From NCBI GenBank assembly GCA_021613335.1, contig JAJTWR010000251.1, positions 3,778,501 through 3,842,500 of the forward strand: DNA of 64,000 nt. Direction: 5' to 3'. Below the pieces are notes generated by a model that did no database searches, was not told the origin of the DNA, and was given only the letters and a program-made list of their open reading frames with translations. This document shows, piece after piece, positions 55,971-64,000 of the stretch (position 1 is the stretch's first letter; each line of letters begins with the position of its first letter). This DNA comes from Whitmania pigra (lineage: Eukaryota > Annelida > Clitellata > Hirudinida > Haemopidae). The position numbers were made by a program, and so were the translations under genes.

Positions 55971-57004
55971 TGACCTTCAGTCTTTTCCACTGCTGTTTTT
56001 TGTTTCTGGATCTGAGGGCAACTGATGTTCAGAGAGTTTTGAGCAGATTTTATCAATAAAGTAATAAGATGACTTATTAGGTTTTTATTTATGGCTGCTT
56101 TGACTCTTATCAATTTCTTCTTTGACTGAATTTTGCACTTTGATGAGCACAATATAATACAATAAATTTGGGTTGATAATTTTTATAACTTTAACTTGCT
56201 GAATTCTACAGTGAAATCTTGCTATTCGTTGTTAGAATCAATGTCTGTAACTATCGTGAGAACTTATGTTTATGATTACTCTCTTGCAGCTATGTGCACA
56301 TTAGACACATTACTGATATTATTATTAGTGTTGAACACTTTGTCATTATTACTTTTGTTTGTTATTACATCGGCGGAACGCACTTTGGCAATTCATGAAT
56401 TTTGGCAGTTGCATCAGCACTGGACCGTATGTATAACGTCCCACAAAACTAGAAATTGGATAAGTTCAATTATACTTTTTATTGAACCATTATCGCCGTC
56501 GTAGTCGAAGCTTTCCATCATGCTAATAATGGTGTTATAATAATAAATAATGTTATAGTAATGTAATGTTATAAATAGTTATATATAGTTTGATTATGTA
56601 GAACCTTAAGCTTAAATGGGATTTTTATTTATTTGCAGCATCACTTCCTGTGCAAAGATACACTGCATTAACCATAAGTATATAAATATTTTTTGAATAA
56701 TTTCCATTTGGTGAGCAAATGAGGTTGAGAAAATCCACCATTTCAGCACCACACACTCATTTTATTGGTCCCATAACCTTTGTAGGCATTCTTTTGGCAC
56801 AAACTTTTGGCTTACACATTCTAGTCACATTAACAACTAAATTATAAGATATTGTGACAATAGCCGATAAAAACATCACTCAGACTGACGTTGCAATGAA
56901 TTGTGACAACCTAATGGTAATAACGACATGGAGAAAACCCTGCGGTAATTTAGATACACGCTCTGCTACATATTATAACTAAGTGAATGAACGTCGACGA
57001 TAGG
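55971..57004. other. Convergent 3' region of BUD13 and ARV1
   Basis: AATAAA signals for BUD13 occur near 56055. A hydrophobic plus-strand reading at 56196-56504 has no splice or family support. Nothing else is recognised. Confidence 0.55.
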
Positions 57005-58551
57005 TTAATTGTTGAGCATGTAGGATGGTCCGAGTACGGTCGACTTGGACAGGAAGTAGTTGTGAACCTGGTGCTGTAGAAAGCACGAAACGGTCACGGC
57101 CAAAGGCAGCAGGCCCTCCCTTGCCGTTACGTGGGCGGCTGAAATTTTCGGTTTAAAGTTTTCATTTTAGTCCATTACATGTGTAACATCTAGAAACTGG
57201 CCTACCTTTAAGGGCTACAATGTTAGATGTAGCCAGGAACGTCGTGATGAGCAGACGACACATTGGTCCGCCCATGTTGGGCCAGATGAGGGCCGGAACT
57301 GCAAACAGCTTCCCAAAGCTGCTGAGTATCAGAGCCCGGACAGCCAATTCCCACTTTTGCACGGACGAGTTTGGCAGGTCAAAGGTCACAAGGAGTAGGG
57401 TCATAGCCCCATAGTACAACAGCCACTCTGTTCAAATCAGCCAGAGATCATGGTTATCACAAATAAGTAGACAGTCAATATTTAATAACTTTATAGTTAT
57501 TAATAATGATAATTTTAGCTTCGGTCACCTGATTGATTATTCATTCCTGTCGATTTACGGTAAGCACCACAGAGTCTCATTATTTATATCTATAACTATC
57601 ACTTAGTTAATTATTTTAAACAATTATTTTTTCTGCATTTATACGTACATACCAAAGAGCGTGATGGCCAAGAGCTGTATTAAGTGACATTCTGTGACTG
57701 GTTCACCCTCTGTCAGCGTTGGCCTGAGCTCCTGCCAGTTTGCATATACGTCGCACATGAGATAGATGAGACATAACTTGCTCATGAACTGGAAGAAATA
57801 ATTACAAAGGAGTTCAATTGAAATGATAATAATGATGTTAGTAAATGTTATGTAATAAAAACAGATTAAGTTTATATAAAGTATTTATTAGATAACAACA
57901 GAATGGTGAATAAAGTATCATGATTGGGCAGGGTAAATATGCAGTACTATATCGTGCTATTTATCTGGATCTTAAGCACGAAATAAAAGTGAGATGGAAA
58001 GCATAAATCAAAACAAAAAAAATCAAAATTCCTCTATCAAGTCTCACGCTGATGTTTGAATTGTGGATGAGGTGCCTGTATGCAGGACTTTTGTGGAGGA
58101 CAGCATCGAGACACGTCTGCACAGACTCACACTCCACATACTTGTCCACCACTTTGAAGCAGTTTTCCTGAGACAAGATTCAGAAACGATTGAAGAGTTC
58201 GAGATTAATTTCGCGAGTAAATACTGAACAATTAAAATTTTTTTAGATTATTATTCTTTTATCTGGATCACAGGTAATGTAGGAAATAACTTATATCAGA
58301 AATTCATAGTGATCACTTTGTTCATCTCGTATTTTTGAAGAAACATTAGATTGATAACACCGAGCTTTGGAGCTTTATTTTGTCTGAGCATCTCATTAAA
58401 ATGTGTGCATCCGTCTCGAACGGTTTTACCAAGAATGAGTTGCTATTTACATAATTACACTAACGCAACGAGATATTCTGATGCTTTCCTTGGAAATGAT
58501 CTTGTACAAACTTTCACTTGGGTGGCCACACTCAACACAACGATATTTCAT
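57005..58551 (-). CDS. ARV1: ARV1 lipid-homeostasis protein
   Basis: Five exons splice in phase (58551-58465, 58167-58048, 57788-57653, 57427-57206, 57138-57005) to 232 residues. ARV1 is an ER multi-pass membrane protein needed for sterol distribution, sphingolipid balance and GPI-anchor synthesis. The N-terminal ARV1 homology domain holds a zinc-binding set: CVECGH in exon 1, then Cys pairs across the exon 1/2 junction (SRC, ENCFKVVDKYVE). It continues with SVQTCLDAVLHKSPAYRHLI. The remainder has three to four hydrophobic segments (LLYYGAMTLLLVTF, LSSFGKLFAVPALIWPN, GLLPLAVTVSCFL). The length is slightly below human ARV1 (271), mainly through a short N-terminus. All junction phases agree, so I regard it as intact. 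Confidence 0.93.
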
Positions 58552-59225
58552 GACGATCCGATTTACAAAGTTCAACAGGCGCGATTAAAGTACATCTATA
58601 TTGTTCTAAATTACTTTACCATTCCTCTATAACACATTTGTTTTAAAAGGTGATCCAAGCAGTCGATCGACCTAGCTGACAATACCTATGTTTATTGCTA
58701 CAGTGCGATGAAAAGTATTCAAACGATTAATCAAATCTTACGGTGCGACCTTTTGCACCCACTAAACTTAGTTAATATTATCTTCATTATTCACGTTTCG
58801 TTTGGTAATTTGCCTGTAAATTATGTCCCTGGTTTTATGGCGTTATACGCTGTCTACTGCCAGTAAATACCTCCCGATTTTAACTTTGGAAAACTCGTAC
58901 GTAAATGCTTATTTTTTTACTTTTTTTCAGCATCTAGAACTAAAAAGTTAAACTGACAAAAATACAAAAAAGCTATAAAAATACATTAAAAACATATTTA
59001 ATAGATGATGGCACAAATACCAAAACGTTAAAGCTGTACAGGAATAAAAGTTACCGCAAATTCGAACAGAAACAAAATGACAACTCCTAGAGATTCTTAG
59101 TAAGATGCTGGTAAAGTAATCTGGATAAACAATCCTTTCGTTGTAATTGTTAATTAGTCGTCTAGAACTAAATTTACCACATTGCAATATGTCCAGATCT
59201 AACCCCTAAAGTTTACCAACTTCCT
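58552..59225. other. Intergenic, nothing recognised
   Basis: Upstream of ARV1 and downstream of the secreted-precursor gene, both on the minus strand. AT-rich; no gene or named repeat is seen. Confidence 0.6.
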
Positions 59226-59906
59226 TTAATATTCGTGGGTTCCGTAGCTAGAATTATTGACACGGCAGTTGGGGTTAAGGCCGGTCTCACAGAGTACCAT
59301 GTGCATATTCATCATCCAGGCTGGCGAGCGTCTTTTCCTGTCCTTGGAGTGTTTTCTCCTCTCATTATCGGAATTCTTTGACTCTATCTGCATTTGAAAT
59401 TTACGTTTGCGATTTGACATCTGGGGTAATGCTCGGGGAACGTTCGTTTCCGTAAGGCTAGACGAAAGAGATTTGCTGAGCGAAATGTGGGCATTGATTT
59501 CTTCATTCTTATTGCTGCTGTGAAATTTATTTTTAGCAAGAGATCCAATATCCTTTGCTGCCAGAGACTTGTCTCGCCGATGCAGCTCACAATTTTCTCT
59601 TAACTCAATGAAGTTTTGCGACTGACCAACCCGTCTCTCAGCAGGATCAACGTTTGATTCCGTCCCTCGCAATTCATGGTTCTTGTTTTCACCTTCCTTA
59701 GATCTATCGGCAGACACGTTGTTAAAATTACGAAAGCCTTGGAAATCAATGGTTTCGGGTTCGCCTTGTTTGTTCAGGTCCTGAAGTATGTCCTTGCTGG
59801 CTGAGGTAGCATGCAGGCAACAAACTGTCACAAGAACCATTGATAACAGACCAACAAAGGGAGGAGCTTTGCAAAAGATTGTATTTCCGCAGGAGCTGTA
59901 CGTCAT
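59226..59906 (-). CDS. Secreted peptide-like precursor, unrecognised
   Basis: Single-exon reading of 226 residues with an ATG in fair context. Residues about 15-37 form a hydrophobic signal sequence (PPFVGLLSMVLVTVCCLHAT) ending at a likely signal-peptidase site (SA|SK). The middle is hydrophilic, rich in Asn, Glu, Ser and Lys, with no fold visible. The C-terminal part has clusters of basic residues (NRKRK, NERRK, DRKRR). Cleavage after the last one, near residue 193, would release a 33-residue peptide starting SPAWMMNMHM and containing a C-x7-C pair (CETGLNPNC) that could form one disulfide ring. There is no Gly for amidation at the end. The layout is that of a neuropeptide, hormone or other secreted peptide precursor, but I know no matching family. 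Function is not assigned; it could also be a secreted matrix protein. Confidence 0.6.
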   Translation of the reverse strand: MTYSSCGNTIFCKAPPFVGLLSMVLVTVCCLHATSASKDILQDLNKQGEPETIDFQGFRNFNNVSADRSKEGENKNHELRGTESNVDPAERRVGQSQNFIELRENCELHRRDKSLAAKDIGSLAKNKFHSSNKNEEINAHISLSKSLSSSLTETNVPRALPQMSNRKRKFQMQIESKNSDNERRKHSKDRKRRSPAWMMNMHMVLCETGLNPNCRVNNSSYGTHEY

Positions 59907-60760
59907 GATGGAAATTCCAAAAAGTATTTGGAAACTTCGCCGGTATAATTGAAATTATTTTTAAAATGCTGTGTTAGGAGTTTCGAACAAAATGGCAAAT
60001 TTCCGTTCATAAAAGACTTTGTCTTTCAAAATTTATTTTTTCATTGCAGGCTCACGCGTTTGCAGAATTCAAATGCAATTTCTTATCGTAACACAGACGA
60101 GAATAATCGAGCAGTTCACGAAGGTTTACCTTTCTTCGTTCACAGCCGACTCTTATATTCGGAATCGAGCAGGTCCGATCGTCTGGCTGGTAGAATTTTA
60201 GATCTAATGTTTACACACAAAAGTCACTCTTGTCGTTTTTCTCAAAGCAAAGTTTGTTTTTTTATTCTGTTACTCTACCGTTTAAATTCGAACCATTTTG
60301 CGGGGGAAGACACATGTTTTATGGAAGGATGCCGTCTATTGAGTGCAGGTTATCACGCCATGTGACGCATGCTAAGGCGGAGTTTTTTTCACAAACGCCT
60401 CAGTCTCATTGGTCGAGAAAGGGTGGCCAGTTTTTTTCTGAATGAACAGCTTCTGCACTCATGAGATCACGAAGAGGTCATCAAATCAATAAATGCGTCT
60501 CAAATAATTACCGAATAATTGTATTCAATATTAATTTTTCATAATGCTTAGTAAAATTTAATAAACAGACAATTCTTGATGAAATGCTTTCGGACTTTAA
60601 AAAGTTTGTTAAATTTGGAAAGGATATATAGAATTGCTTATTTTTTTACTCCAAATTTGCGCAATAAGTTTTTTTTATTTACTGTTAGTGGCAAGATAAT
60701 TTACCCCATGCAATCATAGTTTAATGGCTACAATGTATGCATCTTTTGTGTTCTATCTGA
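59907..60760. other. 5' flank of the secreted-precursor gene
   Basis: Somewhat less AT-rich than average between 60040 and 60440. Plus-strand open stretches here have no family support. It probably contains the promoter of the gene at 59906. Confidence 0.5.
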
Positions 60761-60768
60761 GTACACAT

Positions 60769-62863
60769 CAGAGGCGTAGCCTGGGTATTTTGCGCCCGGG
60801 GACAAACTATAGAATTGGCGCCCTTTTCCATGTCTATATATTTAATCTTACTGTATTACACTAAATTTGAAATTGAAATAAAAATCAAATTTTAATGGCA
60901 CAAGGCATCCATTTAAAAGTAAAAACCATTCTACAAATAGTAGCGCATCAGTCACCCAATCAGTCAGTCTAAGATGATTTACATGCATAGTAGTCTAATA
61001 GTGTTTAAAATAGATTTATTTTTCTTGATTTAACAGTTGCAAACTGATCAATAACGTCATCAAAGTCTGTTTTCTCAAGCGTTTCTCTTTCTATACTAAG
61101 AAGAGCAAGATCACTGAGACGATCCTGTCCCATTGATGCACGCAGATACGACAAAATAAGTTTCAATTTGCTGAATGATCGTTCACAGCTTGCAATTGAA
61201 ACCGCTATCGTTAACAAAATTTGTAGTGAAATTCGAAAATTCGGAAATAGAAAGTTGCAAAATCTCCACAACTTCGACGAATTTCATCTTCATCTGTGTC
61301 AGATGTCAGAAGAGTCTTAACGTCCAGCAGAAATCCAAATTTTGTGTTCAGGTCTTTGAGTCGTGAAAAACGTGTTGACATCTCCTGTTGAAGACGATCG
61401 AACACATTCTTCATAACACGCATTACTTCCTCTTCTGATGAGAGTCCTGCATCTCTTGGTAAAAGTTCTCCAGGCATTCTCTTAAGTCGCCTAATTCTTC
61501 TTTCTACCGGAATATCCCATGCTGTGCATTTTGTTCTGGCGTTTTCGACCGCAGCCAGGCTCAAATCATCACGAAGCTTGATAAATTCTTGCTCCAAAGA
61601 TTCAATATCAGTCGCAGCTTCCTTGAAATTTATGGTAGGATCTTGTAGGCGCTTCTGTGCACGATCAATTTTTCCAAGAACGACATTGCAGAAGTGTAAT
61701 AAAACTATGAAATTAAAATTCAATATACAGGCCAGTAACTGCACCACTTCTAGTTTCAGGTGTCATAGTGGAGTCTTCCGATAATTTCTCTAGCAATCCA
61801 ACTAGTTCATCCAGTCCTTCATGGATAGCTTTAACAGCTTCAGATCGTGCACTCCAGCTTGTTTCAGACTCTCTTTTTACTGTTATGAAAAGAGCTCTTT
61901 TTAATTCTTCCCAACGAATTGTTGAATGAGAGAAAAACGAATATATGCTTTCAAGTGTTCCAAAAAAAGTTACGACAACAGGATCTTGCTTAGCTGAATA
62001 CACACCTGCTAAATTTAAGCTGTGGTTGTCACAGTTGACGAACAGTGCTCTAGGATTTCTGTCACATATTTGTTGTTGAAGGCCAGATATATGCCCAGTC
62101 ATCACCGAAGCATTGTCATAACATTGAGCTCGACAGTCGGCTAGAGGTATCTCATCAGAATTCAGTCTCTCGACGATGACTTTCTCTAGGCTTGCAGCAT
62201 CTTTTGAATATATCTCGATATAACCTAAAAATGATTCTTTGATTTTTAATACAAACTATTATTTGAAGCTATCATATAATCAACGGTAATTTCAGTTAAA
62301 ACTAAAAATATAATAACTTTCTTTTGGCAGTTGGCGGCCACCGGCCCAGTCCAAGCCTGGTGGGGGCGCTCGCTGCAGTGCAACTTTGCGTTAGCCTGAT
62401 ACCAATGGGAGTTTCAGAAATTGTTTTGACGTTTTCACGCTTTCACGAATGTTGTTTATCTTTGTCTATATTAGAACAATCACAACCAGTCTCTGATAAA
62501 AAGTTTTAAAATACCTTAATAGAGTGTAATCCGTTTTAAACCACAATAAGTTCGTCAACAACACTGTAGTATTACAGTAGTAGCCACTGCAGAGTGCATG
62601 CAGAATCCGTATCCTGACTGGCAGCAGTGGTGGTGGGCTCACTGAGTTCACTGAGCTGGCAGCAGCATCAACCAGGTCTGGATGGCAGACGTATCAGACG
62701 ATCGCTCATATCTGCCCTGCTCCAGCCGCCGCTGTTGGCTAGCTTGTGAGTGTGACCTGTTTTACCAATGTCGCAAAAATTAGGTAACCCTCATTTTGGC
62801 GCCCCTGTATCTTGGCGCCCGGGGACATATGTACCCCCTTGCCCCCCCCTAGCTACGCCTCTG
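60769..62863 (-). mobile_element. hAT transposon with exact 8-bp target duplication
   Basis: Flanked by identical 8-bp repeats GTACACAT (60761-60768 and 62864-62871). Ends are CAGAGGCGTAGCCTGGGTAT and, inverted, CAGAGGCGTAGCTAGGGGGG. Just inside each end is a GGCGCC(C/A)-rich segment (TGCGCCCGGGGACA; TTGGCGCCCGGGGACA). Length 2,095 bp, too short for a full hAT gene: the N-terminal zinc-finger part is absent, so this is an internally deleted copy. Confidence 0.95.
61020..62230 (-). pseudogene. hAT transposase (ZMYM1-like) with frameshifts
   Basis: Minus strand: RLNSDEIPLADCRAQCYDNA and ALFVNCDNHSLNLAGVYSAK (the conserved C-D-x-H-x-L-N-L block), ETSWSARSEAVKAI, then a frame change near 61740. 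A helical region follows, then a second change near 61225 before the dimerisation block TIAVSIASCERSFSKLKLIL and LRASMGQDRLSDLALLSIE. The N-terminal BED/TTF-type finger and first catalytic region are missing. The well-kept motifs suggest fairly recent activity. Confidence 0.9.
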
Positions 62864-62871
62864 GTACACAT

Positions 62872-63817
62872 TGCTGTATTTTGCAATGAGACAGCAATTT
62901 TAAGTACACGGAAGCAAAAAGATGTCTAATTAACCTTATAGAAACGAAAATTTCCAGCTAATTTATTATTCGGAATTTCAATACATTGTTTTAAAAATAG
63001 GAAATACCAAAGAAACAAAATTTTTAATAGTATAATAATCAGTATATTCTGTTTCTCAATGTTTCTGCTGCAAAACGTAAATTTTATTTAAAATTGCAAA
63101 AATTAAGATTCTAAATTCCAATGCATATTATAATAACTCCTATAAGGTTTAGGATTTACAATTAAAACAAAAATTTAATTTAAAATAATGTACATAGACG
63201 CCCATTTCTGGCAGTATTAAATTAAATTCGTCATTGGTTGGATAATTGGTTGTCTTGGTGATTTTGTTTACTGTCATAATTTATTGTCTATTACTTGAAA
63301 GTTTGAGTTTTTAAATACATGTTAAAATAAGCGCTTAATTGGTAATAATAACAAATATTACTAGAGTTTAGTAAGTCTAATCAGCAAGTTGTTATTATTC
63401 CGTTTTTCAAAATATGAGCATACGGTCTTCAAGTTCTCGGGATTTGGATCCCGTGCGATTTTATTTTTATTGTTATTAAGATATTGCACACATTTTAATG
63501 TACCATAACTTTTGTGCTGTTAAATTTTATCAAAGTTTGAATGGGCCATAATAGTTGCTGTCAGCGAACAATAAATGTCGACAAAATATTAAGTAAACAT
63601 TTTTTGGAGTTGGGAAAAACTGTCCTTTATGCCCTCCATTATTTTACTTTCGGTTCGTCCCTGGCTATCAAACTAGATCTTCGATTTAATCAGTTTAAAC
63701 TTAGGCCAGACCTTTGAGCAATAGATAAGACTAAATAAATACTTGTTCATTATTCGAGTTAGTAAATTTTGGAACTCTCCATTATAACATAGTTTCATCC
63801 ATAACCTATACTACGAC
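62872..63817. other. Intergenic, nothing recognised
   Basis: AT-rich sequence between two hAT-type elements; no exon is supported. Confidence 0.6.
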
Positions 63818-64000
63818 CAGGGGCGCAACTAGGGGGGGGGGCAGGGGGGCTTGCGCCCCCCCAGGCCTAATAGGAGACCCTGCAATTTTTCCAAATCCGA
63901 TGAGTTTTTTTTTTGGTGGGGGGGGGGGATAAGGGGATTTAACTGGTTTGAAACTTTGAGACAGAAGATAGTCAAACTCATAATAATAATAATCTGTTCT
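63818..64000 (+). mobile_element. Left end of a hAT-type element running off the window
   Basis: Starts CAGGGGCGCAACTAGGGGGG and soon reads CTTGCGCCCCCCCAGG, the G/C-rich terminal layout of many hAT elements. A second G-run follows at about 63917. The other end lies outside the window. Confidence 0.6.

Noticed and set aside
56196..56504. Hydrophobic open reading frame, possible membrane protein
   Set aside because: Leu/Ile-rich low-complexity translation of AT-rich DNA with no splice context or family motif.
59949..60365. 138-codon plus-strand reading upstream of the secreted precursor
   Set aside because: No domain, no signal, atypical composition; it overlaps the expected promoter of the minus-strand gene.

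Overview
The window is nuclear DNA of an invertebrate animal. It is AT-rich, its genes have many short GT-AG introns with phases that fit together, and the orthologues are general metazoan ones. Interspersed copies of Tc1, hAT, pogo, non-LTR retrotransposon and tRNA-SINE families fill much of the rest. I see no CRISPR, operon or prokaryotic signal. The phylum cannot be fixed from the sequence alone; a protostome is the best guess.

Layout. 0.15-8.5 kb (+): a 16-exon secreted ADAMTS-like zinc metalloprotease with five PLAC-like cysteine modules; its introns hold a pogo/Tigger remnant, a CR1/L2-like LINE, a tRNA-Leu SINE and an arm of a repeat family seen again at 41-42 kb. 9.8-11.1 kb (+): an intronless trimethylguanosine synthase (TGS1). 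11.9-16.3 kb: a transposon graveyard with two broken Tc1 elements, one of them inside a hAT remnant, and a collapsed LINE. 16.6-24.0 kb (-): a complete 15-exon SLC5 sodium-coupled solute transporter. 24.5-28.2 kb: an unrecognised multi-exon gene (-) bracketed by a 150-bp inverted repeat, with a 185-bp tandem repeat beside it. 28.7-30.7 kb (+): Fcf2/DNTTIP2. 31.6-45.5 kb (-): three tandem PROPPIN (WIPI/Atg18) genes, with a UBE2Z-like E2 gene between copies 1 and 2 and a hAT element between copies 2 and 3. 46.1-47.2 kb: the 3' end of an R2-like LINE. 47.9-54.4 kb (+): a complete 17-exon GCN5/PCAF acetyltransferase (KAT2). 54.7-56.0 kb (+): BUD13. 57.0-58.6 kb (-): ARV1. 59.2-59.9 kb (-): a single-exon secreted peptide-like precursor that I do not recognise. 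60.8-62.9 kb: a hAT element with exact target-site duplications. 63.8 kb to the end: the start of another hAT-type element.

The genes are mostly independent housekeeping loci: RNA cap and ribosome maturation (TGS1, Fcf2, BUD13), chromatin (KAT2), ER sterol homeostasis (ARV1), autophagy (PROPPINs) and ubiquitin transfer (UBE2Z-like). There is no obvious shared pathway. The more novel material is the PLAC-rich protease, the PROPPIN array with a homogenised FRRG segment, the divergent E2, the unknown secreted precursor, and the unknown gene inside the inverted repeat.
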